64,000 nt of DNA from Chrysemys picta bellii (lineage: Eukaryota; Chordata; Testudines; Emydidae), in assembly GCF_011386835.1 (NCBI RefSeq), contig NC_088791.1, forward strand, positions 24,960,998 to 25,024,997, given 5' to 3'. This document shows, in pieces, positions 23,577-36,889 of this stretch (the first letter of the stretch is position 1; the number at the start of each line of letters is the position of its first letter). A program made the position numbers and the translations under genes. A model generated the notes under the pieces. That model did not search any database, was not told where the DNA came from, and saw only the letters and a program-made list of their open reading frames with translations.

Positions 23577-23680
23577 TTTAGGTCCAGTCCTGCAAGGTGC
23601 TGACTGAGCTCCCTCATCCACTGTTGACTTCATTAGGAGTTGTAGGCATTTAGTTCCTGACAAGATTGGGCTGTGACAGA
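23577..23680. repeat. Palindromic short repeat
   Basis: It runs from ggtccagtcctgcaaggtgc to gacaagattgggctgtg, with a ttgacttcattaggagttg centre. The near-inverse ends fit a foldback MITE. Confidence 0.45.
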
Positions 23681-23734
23681 GACAGGTATATAATAACACA
23701 GGGCTGCTAAAAGTCAACTGGTCACTGTATCAAA

Positions 23735-23926
23735 TACACCTCTACCCCAATATAATGCAACCCGATATAACACAAATTCGGATATAACGCGGTAAAGGAG
23801 CATTCCGGGGGTGGGGGGCTGCGTGCTCCGGCGGATCAAAGCAAGTTCGATCTAACGTGGTTTCACCTATAACGCGGTAAGATTTTTTGGCTCCCGAGGA
23901 CAGCATTATATTGGGGTAGAGGTGTA
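23735..23926. mobile_element. Tc1/mariner-type MITE with TA duplication (copy 2)
   Basis: The element spans 23737-23924 with inverted ends CACCTCTACCCCAATATAA at both sides and TA flanks. It shares ggtttcacctataacgcggt and gattttttggctccc blocks with the 7612-7784 copy, and has better-preserved ends. Confidence 0.88.
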
Positions 23927-24094
23927 AATGCAATAGATGGATTGCATTATCCTGGCCCTCCAAGAAGTGAAGAAAAGGAGTATCTTGAATTTAGGGGCAT
24001 ATGAAGTGATGACCAATGGTGTTTTGCTATGGAAATATATTGTTGTGTTTATTATTAATTATTTTTATTATTATGTATTTATTTATTTTCTTTC

Positions 24095-24285
24095 CCCCGA
24101 CTTACGCAATCGTTCCATTCCGGAAAGCCTTGTGTACTTCGAATTTTGCGTAAGTCGGAAACATATACCCGTACGTTACACAAAAATTTCCGCAACTCAA
24201 AAATGCTATTTCTGGCTTCTGGAACTTTTTCTGTAAGTGCGAATTTGCGTAAGTCGGGTCTTGCATAACCCAGGGAGCGACTGTA
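24095..24285. mobile_element. Tigger-like MITE fragment
   Basis: The right end reads gcgactg|TA (CAGTCGC when read inward). Inside, cgacttacgcaa recurs in both orientations (24099, 24145, 24245), so the element can fold. The left end has no matching terminus and looks truncated. No coding capacity. Confidence 0.5.
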
Positions 24286-25059
24286 CTATGATGAGCTGAT
24301 TGTTTAAAATCAGAACCAGGACCATAGAAGCATGGGGATGGCATAGGACTAGAAGCTTGACTTGGGGGCAAAAAAGAGAGGTTTAGGCAGACTGGAGAGA
24401 GGTGACCGGAGAGCAATTTTGGCAGGTAGGAGGGATACGAGTTGGGGGGGTGTGTGTATGTAATTGAGATAGTGAGAGGAGGATGGGCTGTGACTTACAT
24501 GTCACTCCCAAGCCCTCCACACTATGACTCTTCCTTTGCACTCATCCCCACCTGTGTCTTCAACGTAGAGCTCACAAACGAGGGCAAATGAGTGGACAGT
24601 TCATTGAATGGTGCCCTGTTGTGTTTCTGCACAGTGTCATAAGATGTGGGTTTGTGTGGAAGATGTGGAAGAATTTTAGGGCCCCATGTATGAACAGTTT
24701 ATGCCCTATCTGGGCCTCAATTTAAATATAAAATATTTGGAATATGCCTTGACATTTGTCAAAGCAACATGCCCAGCACTTAAAGTGAGATTTCTCTAAT
24801 GTGTTTAGAAATTGTGAAAGCTGAAAGGGAATTAGATTCTAAACACATGAAAGAGCAGGCACACAGGCATAGTCATGCACACAGTTTCTGAGCATTGGAC
24901 AGTGCTGAAAACACAGTGGAGCATTTCTGAAAAGTTGGCTTTCCAAGTAAAATCAGCCATTAGCAGGTCCAAGCAAAGGAGTCAGACACTTGCACAGCAG
25001 ATACGTAAAGCTCTTCCTTAAAGTGGTAACGTTCATGGGCATTCTAGAGTGGCAGCATT
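24286..25059. other. Intron, nothing recognised
   Basis: No feature beyond short T/G runs. Confidence 0.4.
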
Positions 25060-25445
25060 GCCGCTAGTTAAGTCAGTGAACTGGGACTGAGGAGTCTAAA
25101 GTTAGATCCACAAATGGGACTTCGGCTCAGCATTGCAGTGCGTAGCTTTAGCTGGCTTGCTGCCTAGTGGAAGTCACAGCCCCGAAGTCGGCACTCAGGC
25201 TCCCTATACAATGCATGAGAAAAGTTAGGTGTCTAAAAATGAGATTCACAAAAGCCAACTTCCTGTGTGTGGAGCTGCCTAGCTAGCTCGTAGGAAATGT
25301 CAACAAGGATGCAGCTGCATCCTATATGCCTTTTAGCCTATTGGTTAGGTCACTCACCTGGGATGTGGGAGAGCAGGACTCAGAGCCCCATTCGGCCTAA
25401 TTCAGAGGAGTGACTTGAACCCAGGTCTCCCAGATCCTTATATGG
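25060..25445 (-). repeat. Unnamed SINE-like repeat (minus copy)
   Basis: It shares aligned blocks in opposite orientation with 61147-61730: a gtgagtgaccta / gtgctctaatca block, a cctgctctcc block and a tttgtgaatctcat / cttgtgaatctag block. The family could not be named. Confidence 0.4.
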
Positions 25446-25464
25446 AGGTCTCTCTTAGGCCTTG

Positions 25465-25572
25465 TCTACACAGCAAGTACACTCTTTGGGGCAGGGACTA
25501 TCTCTCATTATGTGTTTATATAGTGCCTTGTACAGAAGCGTGCCTGTAATACCGTTACTAATAATAATGAAA
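25465..25572 (+). repeat. L2/MIR-type 3' tail
   Basis: The segment agtacactctttggggcag and ggactatctctcattatgtg, then agtgccttgtacag, ending in taataataatga, is the standard 3' tail of L2-related LINEs/SINEs. Confidence 0.6.
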
Positions 25573-28500
25573 TCTTTTTACAACATTAGAATAATTTTGT
25601 TTCCCTTCTTCCCTACATACTAACCATAAGTAAGAAATGACTGGTGCCTTCTCATTTATTTCTCTATTTCCATTGGTTAAGTGTATTTTTTTGTTCAGTG
25701 CAAAGAATGTGGTGTTCATTGATTGGTTGATTGCTCGTGGTGTTTTGCAAGATCTCTTGGGGGAGTTCGTTGCCTCAGAGAATTATATAACATCAGTCCA
25801 AGAAGCTCCATCATTTCCATTCCTATCTCTTGGGATGTTATGATCAAAAGATTGCATGGCCCCAGATGCCAAAGATCCAGAGAGTAATCCTTTGCCTGAA
25901 CATGTGAACCAGCAATAACAACAGAGATGTTACAGCATTAACTTCTCTTTAGATAACAGTAGGGAACAAAGCAGCAAGGAATTCTGCTGGATAAATTCCT
26001 TTCTGCAACAGCATACATTTGGACTGTTTTCTTCTATCATGCCCAGAAAAAGGCTTCTGACCTTTTTTAAAGGACAATAGAGTTTACAATCCACGGGCCA
26101 AATTCTGAGGCCTGAGCTTTTCGTGAATAAGGGCCTGATCCTGCAAACAATTACTACTTGGCATAGTGCTTACTAAAATAAGACGTAACCAGTAGAGAAG
26201 ATGAAACTAAACCCTGTAGTATTTGCAGAATTAGACCCTAAATTAAAACTGAGTAGGACCTCTGGATTTCACCCTCTAAGTCTAAGTCCTATTTCTTTAT
26301 GTCCTTTTAAATTTGTGGGCAACATGTCTCGCTAAAAATACACCTACTTGGCTACTTCTAGGATCTGGAGAAGAATTTGCATCTGCATAAGAAACATTTT
26401 GCTGAATATTTTCTTTAATTTGTGTCTGAGAAAAGAACAATACTCTGTCAAAAATGAGCCAAAAATTGTTCTATAACATCAATGCTGTGCAGAGACCCAC
26501 TAATCCATTCCTGGTGACTTGGTAAGCAGCTGTTAACTTTTAGCACAAAAAATATATTTGTTTTGCAGAAGGGAATATTTTTAATCTTTTATTTTTTCTC
26601 AGTTTCTGCTCCATTGAATCATGAGACACTGTCATACTAAATGCTATTGAATGCTCATTCTAATTTGTACTACACCATATTTGCTTAGAAAATACACTGC
26701 TTCATATTCAGAGGAAGCTGGTCTTTAGTGATTATTTTTAACAAATTTCATAAACTCCTTTAAACCTCTCATTGATAAGCAGTTCACAAAACAATGAGAT
26801 CCAAATAAAACGAATGGCAGTGTGTTCATTTGAATATCAATAAACTCATTACCATGCCAGCTTCTGACCTAATTACCGATGGCTGAATTCTTGCTGGCAA
26901 ACATAAGCCCATCAGACTGCCTTCAGCAAAAGTAAGACCTTGTAAATGAGTATGGCTGTAACTACAGATTCTTGCTTGCCTTTGGAGATTTTCAAAGGCA
27001 CCTAACTTACACTGAAAGTCAACGGGAGTGTGGCACATTAATGCCATTTCTGTCTCTGAACAGCTCCTCCTTTATCTTTAACTATTTTCAGTGCCTGGGA
27101 ATTACTGATAAAAATGTTGCCTGAAAACAGTTGGTCAACAGGGCTTCAGGAATTGCACAAACCATACTCCTATGCTAAGAAAGTGATCACTGATTTAAGG
27201 CTCAATCCTACACCCATTTAGAACAATGGTAAAGCTTCCCTGGGGGAGAACCAGACACTAAATTTACTAAGGTATTCCTCTGCCTCCAAATCATCTCTGA
27301 GAATCCTCCATTTTAATAGCTTAGCACACTCCACTCTAATAACTTGAAACCAAGAAATACTGGATGGGGCTCAAGTCAGAGCTCATGCCACTCCTAAATC
27401 AGTCGTGGGAGACATGAGCAACAGGAAATACTCCCTTACTATTGGAGCTAAAGACCTGACTGATTTTCCACCTTTCTCATTTATTTACACCTACATAAAA
27501 TAGTGCTATGTTGGTGTAAAAGTACATAGTTGTGTTTCACACTCACTTTACATAGGTGTGAATGGCTATATAGGCAAAAAGCAGTGGAGAATCTGACCCG
27601 AGTGCTATTTCCATAGCAATCTCTGAACCCTGCTGACACTGATGAACAATGGACCAGTAATGAAGCATGAGGCAAAATGCCACCACAAGACGACCAGGAG
27701 AAGCAGCTCTTGATCATGTTTGTATTGCTGCAAGTCACTTGCTGGGAATACTGTATTAGTAACTTTGGTGTGTGTTCAGTTTTTTGAAAAAAGAAGGGGG
27801 AAATCATTGTTATTAATCTGACCCTGCATATGATATAATTGATGCACTGCAACCAGCCACAGTCTTGGTATTCCACCAGGCAAAAGTGCATCACACCTAC
27901 TACTCACTGCGCCACTGATGTCTGGCATACTGCAAGTGGAGCTATCTCTAGTCAAAACACATTGGGCCCAGTCAAACATAACTCCCCATTCAAATCATCT
28001 CGAATGTGGGCTTCATTGACTTCAACCCACCATCTCAGGTGATAACCTCACCAAAGACCACTCATGGGCAACAAGCAAAGACATTCCAGATTGCCTTTGC
28101 ATTCCTATCAAAAGGGATCCTCCACGGCATAGCACCATCATTCTAAAGGAAGACTGGATTACAGGACTAGCTAGCTAGGCTTGAAGAGCTACCAGTCTTC
28201 TTCCAGCTACTTTTAATTCCCAGGTAAAGAACTTTATTGTTATTGCTAGTATGAGATTTTGATTATTCTTTAAAGTTTGGAAGGGAATGGCCTTTGAATT
28301 TTGTCATTTTCCATGTATAACAACATATTTTGTTAGAACTGTAGAAACTGTACTAGTGAGTACTATTCAGTACAATCATCTTACATTTTAAACATCCCCC
28401 TCTCATATTTTTATGTTCATAATAGTTACTTCTATCTACTTTCTTTGTCTCCATTTAAACATTTATTTATTACAGTATATGAATTAATCAAATCTGCTTA

Positions 28501-31500
28501 TTCTCCTTGCTGGGTTTTTGTTTTTCTGAAAGGAAAAGGTATTTGAAGGTTAATTGAGTTAATGTTTAATCTTTATTCTTTTTATATGATGCAATACTCT
28601 CTCTGTGTGTGCAATATTTTTGTAACTTTAGCTGGAGGACATTTTTGCTACCCTTTGTATAAAACAATCCATAGTTGCCTAGTACAAATCAGCAAAAGGT
28701 AATTGCATAGAATTTGAAGTCCAGTTGCATGTGGATGGTAGGAAACTGTTCTCCGCATACTGCTAATTCAAGTGTATGAAGAGCCTGACTTTAAGAGAAG
28801 CTAAACACCTATGACTCCACTTGAAGTCAGTGGAAGCTATAAATACTCAGCCCTCTGAAAATCAGGCCCAGAATAGTCAATTACCAAATATCTGAAGTAT
28901 CAATATTTTCAATCAGGGAGGGAAATGCCAAAAAATTGAATGCAAAAGTAAATAAAAATGGTGACTTTTCTGGAAAGGAAAACTTTTGTTTGAGTTAAGT
29001 GAACTAACATCACATCAACTTTGAAGAGATGTACATGGAGTCAACTGATACTCTGGAAAGTGCTGATCAACCATCTGTTCATCTGCTACCAAACATTCAT
29101 GTGAAAAGGTCTGTGCAGTGCTTGGGACAGATTGGCACAGGAAGCATATTATGCAGGGAGGCATTTATATAACAAAAAAGGCAAGAAGCCCAGCACAAGC
29201 TAATGGACAAAAACAATGCCATTATCATCAATGTGGCGAGTGCTGTGGAATGAAGATGATGTAACTTAAACACTCCCCACTTTATTTGAGAGGGTCTTGT
29301 CTTTGAGACATTAAAGTTATTTCCTTCAGCCTACTGGTACCCAGTCAGTTGTGGAAATTTATTAACTATTTATGTCCTCCAGTTTAATTATATGAATCGG
29401 TCCTTCACAAAGACCAATGAAAGCCACACCAGTGTCCAAAAGACCTTGCTCCTTGACACCTTTCACATTAGTTGCTCAGACTTTCTGAGGAATGAATAAA
29501 GGTTTTTTTAGAAATTGTTTTCTCTCGTGTTTAAAAAAGAATAATGGAGACAGAAAGGAACCAGAATGGGGACTATAGTGCCATACTCATAACCATATCT
29601 ATAATCAACAAAGCTGACGTCCAATTTCATGGCAGAACTGGCAGCAAGTTACGTGGACAGCAGCATATTACCGGGATTATGTACAGTGTGAGAGGACCTT
29701 CACTGAAAAAGAAACTGAAATAGGATGCAATCTTGCAAACACCGCGAAGCCTACTGGTGAGATTACTTCTAAGAAATTAAATTGTTCACAGTCATTACAG
29801 CCCAATGTGTAAAACGTACACTCCGTAAGCAAATTTTCTTATGAATGCCCTAATTAAAATGTACATTAAAAGATACAGTAAAATAAAAATGAGTGTAACA
29901 TGATTTGGTTTTTTGTTATAGGATAGCCTCATCAAAAAAGGAGAAGCATAAGAGACTGAAGCTGGAATTTGCCTTTGTCTCCAAAAAGAAAAAATATCCA
30001 TAAAGATGTACAGTTTCCCAGATTGATTTTTAGTCTCAAGTTTCTGTTGTATTATTGGAATTCTCTATTGCAGTTAAATCTCAAAAGTGTTTCAGATCTG
30101 ATTTTTAGACATATTTAGAGAAGGCCTATTGTGAAGGGGATAGTGGGAGACAGTAAAGGAGATCTATCAAAAATCTGTAAAATTCCAACTTTTTGTCAAT
30201 GCATTGAGATAATTCTCTCTGAATTTTTAAAAGCATTTTTGTACACCTTCTAAAATCACCCATCTTATTAATTAATATATCATGGCTTGTCTAGTTAAAA
30301 CCAAAAAGGAGAGAACTTTACATTGGTTTTGAATGTCAGTTGTTAATAATTTAACACAATTTACATTGATCGCTATTTTAAAATATCAACATTTCCCCAA
30401 AGTTACCATTGAATGACAAAAGATAGCACATTTATTTCCCTGTGCTTAGAATATCATAATCACTGTGCTTGGTGAACATGTTATTTGATTTTCCTGCCAA
30501 TGAGTTTGTGATCTAGTAGTTCTGGCTGTTCTTTATCAAAAGTATCTGATCCTGGTCTCCATCATGACAACTGTAATTCAAGTTTTGGGACTGCTTTTAA
30601 CAAAAGTGTCAATAATTGAATGGAAGAGAAATGGGACTCTTCTGGAAATGAATCCATAATCTTGCGCTGGGAGCCTGTTCCTAGTGGAAATAGTTATCAA
30701 GCCATCCTTCCACTAGATGTCAGGTCAGTAGAAAGATAATCAAGTTAGTGGGTGAGCACAGAGACGGAGATGCCACCAATGAGAACACACAGAGCTACCC
30801 AAATGTTTTGCTTTTTTCAGACAGGCCTGACTGTTCTGTTGGCATTTATAGTCTCATTTTCCAAAAGCACCTATATTCCCAGTTGTCAGGGATTTTCCCA
30901 CCTTAGGTGGGAGAGGCTGCACACTAGTTTTATGAAGTCTCACCCAAAATTGGTGTCTAGTTAGACATAAGCTTGTTAGAAGGTCAAAACGGACTGCAGT
31001 TCCTGAAGGCTGTAAGGATCTTTGATCTGAGAAAAGTTTTATTCCTGTCTCTAAATCACTGTTGGACTTGCACCAGGGTCTGCCAGGCTATGCCCTGCTT
31101 GTTCAAGAAAGGGTCCCATCTCTTGTGATGAAAGTTCACAACATTAAATGAAACAGCACATGTAATTCAAGAAGGAGTGTAGTACTATGATGGGAGATCA
31201 AGCTAAATGAGAGTGCACAGTTCCCTCCACCCCCAACTGTAGACCTGGCTGCTGGAGTCCAACGCTGCTGAGTATGTGAAAGATTATACATTGTACAGCA
31301 GTATTCCTTCAGATTAATGTGACGTGTCCTGTGCCATCAGGTAAACTAATGTGACAAACTCCTACAATTTGCAGGTAATTGTTCTGCAGAGCACTCTTAA
31401 AAAAGAAATCTATGGGTCAGATCCTCAGATATATTTCATGAACATGCAAGCAAAGGTCAGGACTGAGTGCAAAAGTGGCATGAAGTTCACCTTTGCACTT

Positions 31501-32154
31501 CCCAGTCCTGGCCAAGCAGGCAGCAGGGACTGTCCCCCAGAGAAAGTTAAAGCAGCCAGAGGGCTGTTCTAAACTGTTAGCTGCCAATGGTCCCAAGGGA
31601 TCAAGGCAACAGCCAAAGATCTGTGGATTGTAAAGAGCTATGACCACACCGCCTGTTCCAGGAGCAGGGAAGCTATGCTGCTAGACCTGCTATGCTGGTT
31701 CTATGCCACCACAGGATCCACTTTATACTGAGGTGAGATTCCTGGGCCTGGATTTGCTATCTGTACCAGACTCTACTGGCTTTATGGCATATAATGGCTG
31801 CACAGACCTCAGGGTAGGGTCCTAAAATTCTACAGAAACACAGCAGTTAACCTGTGTCATACAGACTGGACCAAGAGTCATTACATTTTTCATACCACTC
31901 TAGGAAGCTCTTCATACAAATTCTATAATCAGTTATGCAGGCCATTCAAAAATCTGCAAGTGCCCACATACTTGAACTTGCAGCATTGCTCATGTGTATT
32001 TAAACACTAGTTACAAATTCTGCTGATGCACAGTCCACATTTAGCATCCACGGGTGTCAACAAAGAGACAACACATAAAAGGCATCTTTTATGTTTGTTT
32101 GTTTGTTTTGTTTAAGACGGAAAAATTAGAGTTGCCGAACGGTACGTGGAAAAG
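25573..32154. other. Intron with scattered palindromic repeats
   Basis: No exon with both splice sites and a fitting frame was found. Worn palindromic short repeats are visible at 26095-26245 (gggcctgatcctgcaaacaa), 27480-27600 (ctatgttggtgtaaaagta ... agaatctgaccc), 28780-28870 (cttgaagtcagtggaagc, aatcaggccc) and 31405-31510 (gggtcagatcctcag). Other sequence is AT-rich and unremarkable. Confidence 0.45.
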
Positions 32155-32620
32155 AGGAATGTGGGAATTTCAATCCTGCACCAGACTCAGGGTCCATTTA
32201 GTCAAGTGTCATGTCTCCAACAGTGGCCAGCACCAGATGCTTCAGAAGAAGGTGCAAGAAACCTCTGATTAGGAGATGTGGGATAATCTGCCCCCCACAT
32301 TAGGTCTCCTAATTCTTAATAGTTAGAGACTGGCTTACACTGTGAAGCATGAGGTTTAATATCTCATCCAACGTCTATTAGCATTAACTCTTGTAACACT
32401 GCTTATTATCTATATAAATGCCCAGTCACCTTTTGACTCTTGCTAGGTTTTTTTGCCTCAATGACATCCTATGGCAATGCATTTAATCACTTAATTAGGT
32501 GTTGTGTGAATAAGTATTTCCTTTTACTGGTTTTGAATGAGGACCTTGGCATTTGTATGTTAAAGTCTATGCAACAAGTCTCCATCCTGAGTTTAAGTGC
32601 AAATGTTTTTAGTTTAGATT
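32155..32620 (-). mobile_element. CR1-like 3' fragment
   Basis: The plus strand holds ggtccatttagtcaagtgtc, tccaacagtggccagcacca, gatgcttcagaagaaggtgc, ggataatctgccccc, and later cctcaatgacatcctatggc and gtgttgtgtgaataagtatt. This string of blocks is a common antisense CR1-family 3' region in turtles, crocodilians and birds. Confidence 0.55.
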
Positions 32621-34496
32621 GAATATTTGATTTTTTGATTTTTTTTAAAACCCTCTGTTTGTTGTATTTGTCATTTATTTTTGTCAATAAATATTTGTAT
32701 GTATTTTTATTTTATGTTTACTTGATATGGAAAGTTTGAGGCAGGGCAGCTAAAGTGCAGTTATGGTCAGAAAATTGACTATAGACAGTAAGTTTCCATG
32801 GGGTGAGTTTTGCCCTTTTTTGAATAGTCGTAATTTTCACTGAAGACAATTCATGGGCATTGCACTAGTGCAAATGATTGTAGAATGTTACCTTTTTGGA
32901 TATTTCCAGAACACCCAATCATCAGTAACTAGGTATAAGATACCTAGCACATCTTGCTCAACAGATCTTCTTGTGTATTCCAAGTCTCAGCTTAGCTTTC
33001 TGATGAAAATAGGTGTTTACTACCTTTTGGCTCCTGTCTGCCATGCAGAGCAGCAACAAGCAAGAAAGAGTGAGCTTGATTCTGTCCTGACATGTATATA
33101 ATCTAAAGAATTGCTAGCTAAACTTCAGTTACAGCATCTTTAATATTGGAGCTGATGTGGGAACCAGAACTACACAATTTGTCTTTCATACCTCAGCTTC
33201 AGTTTACAGAGGGGGAAAAAATCTTTTTGTTTGTAAACTCAGCATCTTTTATATGAAAGCTATAGACAAAGAGCAAACATGAATCCCCCCTTCCCACCTC
33301 CATGGTCTTTTCAGAATCGCTTTTACAGTACAACCATGCTTTAAAATACTATTACTTTACAAATAACAGTTGTCACACAGTCAATGGCTTTCTGCCACAA
33401 ATTCAAGAATTTCTTTGCTCCAAATTTTATCACGTCTATGCACGGTTGAAATGACCCAATGACCACAGAATCCTAGGGGACTTGACTATCATGTTCAGAT
33501 ATAACTATTGTGTTTTTTTATGGATACATTTCCCTGATGGTCTATTATTTTAATTCAGTTTAGATGTTTCCTTGATGCTCTTCAGAGAGAGAAATAGTTA
33601 AGGTAGTGCTATCATTATAATTCATTATTTGGAGAACATTTTCTGAGGGGCAGAGGCCCAGTCACTCTTTGAGTGACCTCAGTTTGAGCCTGTATTTTTT
33701 CCCCACAAAATGAATTGTGCCTCGGACTACCTGATTTTAGCTTGTAAGCATGGAGTTAGAAATGTATGTACTCAGATTTATAACCACAATCAAATTACAG
33801 GTACATATTTTGGATGAAAATTGAGCCTGCAAAAAGGTTACCCTTTTGAAAATGTGACCCTCTATTCTTTTTAATTCTGTTTTTTTACCTGATTTATTTA
33901 TTCATTTTGTAGCTAAAATTCTTTTGCACATTGTACTGCATACAAAGCAATTATCAGTGTTTTCAACATACATTTTAGGTGATCTAGTTTTATGACAAGG
34001 ACATGTCAGGTTTTAAATATTGGTAAGCCGCAGTCATAATAACTCATTGAGTCACACACCAGTAACCAGGAAAATAAATAATTTGATGCAAAGAAGCAGT
34101 AGCATCTGACCAGCACATTTTATTTCTGCCGGGGGAGGAACAAAATAAAACGAAAAACAATAATTAACTCATGGAGTTGTATTTTTGTGAGCCATGTTGA
34201 TTAAATAGTAATTTTTCTTCACTGTTTCTTTATACTTGCCAATTGAAACCAGTCTTTGCTTATTAGGCTTTGTTTTAACAAAAATTTTGAATTGCTGCTT
34301 TACTATGTTTGATTCTTTGAAATAGATGATTTGGAGCTTTATCTGATGCCGACTGAATCCATTAGGAGTCTTTCCATTTCCTTGAGTGGGCACTGGATTG
34401 AAGTTTTGTCCATTTGAGCCTGCTACCTTTGAAGATAATGGCTAGACTCCTATAGGCTTCACTTGCCTTTATTTAGGATGCATCTTCCCTCACCAT
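32621..34496. other. Intron, nothing recognised
   Basis: AT-rich sequence without supported features. Confidence 0.45.
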
Positions 34497-34689
34497 GTGT
34501 ATGTCAGGGCCGCCCAGAGGATTCAGGGGGCCTGGGGCAAAGCAATTTTGGGGGCCCCTTCCATAAAAAAAAGTTGCAATACTATAGAATACTATATTCT
34601 CGTCGGGGGCCCTGTGGGGTCCAGGGCCTGGGGCAAATTGCCCCACTTGCCACCACCCCCCCGCTGCCCCGGGCGGCCCTGGTGTATGT
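34497..34689. mobile_element. hAT-type MITE with 8-bp target duplication (copy 3)
   Basis: The element spans 34505-34681 with inverted ends CAGGGCCGCCC at both sides and perfect 8-bp flanks GTGTATGT (34497-34504, 34682-34689). It ends 145 bp before the 32-nt MAGI2 exon. No coding capacity. Confidence 0.88.
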
Positions 34690-34826
34690 AATACTCATCG
34701 ATGTTACTATAAATTACAGGCCTGCATCAAAAGGGAAGAATAGACCCCACCGTGCCTGTACCATTATATATTTCCTAGTAAAGTGATATGACAGAAAGTT
34801 TCACTAATATTTTTTCTTTATTTCAG

Positions 34827-34858
34827 GTTTCTTTTCTCCATGGAAAACTCCAAAGCCT
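34827..34858 (+). CDS. MAGI2: MAGI2-like internal exon (32-nt microexon)
   Basis: A 32-nt segment sits between a strong acceptor (T-rich tract ending tttatttcag) and a strong donor (gtaagt). If one base is carried in from the upstream exon it reads (G)FFSPWKTPKP and ends in phase 0, which matches the phase-0 start of the next exon at 39972. In MAGI scaffolds this falls in the proline-rich linker after PDZ2; the proteins organise synaptic and junctional membranes by binding receptor tails through WW and PDZ domains. The length is not a multiple of three, so skipping it would shift the frame and it should be constitutive. The upstream exon that supplies the first base is not in the window. Splice signals and phase fit are seen directly; the gene assignment comes from the next two exons. 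Confidence 0.72.
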
Positions 34859-35008
34859 GTAAGTTCTCATTCAAAATTACACTCATTTGAATTCATATGT
34901 CATTATCATTATAAGGCAAATTTCTTCAGGCTTTTATCTGACTTATATGCCATGAATAACATTACATTTACTTTTCTCCACTACTGTATGGTTGACTTTA
35001 ATGCCCTG

Positions 35009-35036
35009 TAAAATAAATAAATAAATAAATAAATAA
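35009..35036. repeat. (AAAT)n microsatellite
   Basis: About six to seven AAAT units, 150 bp after the 32-nt exon. Confidence 0.9.
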
Positions 35037-35569
35037 TAGATCATGAGATTTAACCCCTCGTTATATACCCTATTCTATTTTTATTTTGAAGTGAATTCTT
35101 TCAAATGAAAATGTCAGTACCAAACACGTTTCATTAACAGATCTGCATCAGTTTTCCCCTTCAAAATTTGCTCCCCCCACACACTTGTAAGAGAAGCAGA
35201 ATCTTATGAATTTACACATGACTAATATTAATTATTAGGATAATTATGTCTGTAATTTCAGAAATTTAGTTGGTCTTGAAGATATGAGGTTACTTAAAGC
35301 ATCATATAGGCAATAAAAATTCATCCTTCTAATTACTGTTTTGAGAATATGTACGAGAGTGAATTTGTCTTCCAGTGCCAGCATTTATGTAATGGGGTTA
35401 CTGTGAAACTATGAAAAAAGATTGCAAACAAACATTGTATTTATTATATTGATCCCCAGTTTTCCTACTATATCATTTTGTTACAGCTGCGTCAGCATTC
35501 CCAATATAAAAATATTTTAAACCACTATTTTTGCCTGGCTATATCTGTTGTCTGTCTAGCTTGTCTATT

Positions 35570-35665
35570 TAGACCGTAAGCTCTTTGGGGCAGTAACTGT
35601 CTCTCACTGTATGTATATATATTGCATAGCAAACTGGGCCTCTAATCCCTGGTATGCATAGTTCT
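35570..35665 (+). repeat. L2/MIR-type 3' tail
   Basis: It contains tttagaccgtaagctctttg, gggcagtaactgtctctc and a following ttgcatagc block. Confidence 0.6.
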
Positions 35666-36889
35666 GCATAGTTTACATGTCAGCCATGTGATGGGACAAA
35701 CTCCAGCCACAGTAGGCTGGTCAGGGCTGCTCTGGAACAATTTTTAGGGCATCTTTTCTAGATTGAAGTGGGCCGTGGTGTCTGTGAATAGAGCAGCTGA
35801 GCCAATGAAGATATTGCTGAACTACAGTGTCACCCTAAATCAATGCAGAGCAACCAAAATCTTGACTTATTCACATGTAGGTTCATGACTATGACTCCCA
35901 ACAATGTCCATCACCTGACACTTGCTGCAGGGTTTATTGGATTAGATTGTCAACGGCTGCACGGGAATTCACTTAAAGTGGACAAGCAATTACATACCAA
36001 TTTGCACACTCTCTCGGCCAGCAAGACCATTTCAGGGTAAAGCCGAGACAACTGAAAGACTTGCTGGCTGCAGGTTTGTTTTTATCTCTTAGACCAATTG
36101 CCAGGCTAATGAACTTGGTCTGCCCAGCCAGAGCTCTGTTAGCCAGGGTGTTTCAGAGTAAATCCTGTAGGCCTTCATGGCTACTATAGCAGTGCAGAGA
36201 CCAACCATACTTTGAGTTGAAAAGCAATCCCTTACTCAACCTGTTTCCACTATCCCACCACAAGGAGGAGGGGTTGGGCTTGTGGGAGGCCTTTTTTATA
36301 CCCTGCTTTTAGATCAATTTTATTTCTATTCATGTTCTTATTTTGAAAGATAGTTCTTTGTTTCTCTGGTTCTTTCAAAGAGATTATGAAAATAAGAACG
36401 CAATTAGGTTTACTATTTCTATAGATAGATTCCTAAGTGTCTTTCTGTTTCATAATGATAAGTTGTTTGATTTCACTAGTTTCTTTCCTCAGTGAGGGCA
36501 GAACTGAATTTAGTGCTCCATTGATCAGGATTCAGACCATTATTCTTCCTGATCACTAAGCACTTGTATTAACTGAGGTCCCTGTCTGTCATCTTTCCTA
36601 CACTGGCTTTGTCTCTTCTGTCACCTTTCCTACAATTTACAGGCTTTGTCTTTACTAATCTTTGAAGTTGGACATTCTTGACAAAAGACAGGTGCATTTC
36701 TCTGTGATTCAGAAGGCCGAAATGCTGTGGACAGCCCTTCCTTGACCTGAATTCCAGTGGGCATAGTAGTCATTTCAAACAGCTTCCTTTCAGCTTAATG
36801 AAGTTTTATCAGTTTCCTACATTGAGCCTCATATGTGCCTCTTCACAAAACACTTCGGTGTATTATCTTTAGTAGTGGTAGTAAATTTT
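35666..36889. other. Intron, nothing recognised
   Basis: No supported feature. Confidence 0.4.
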
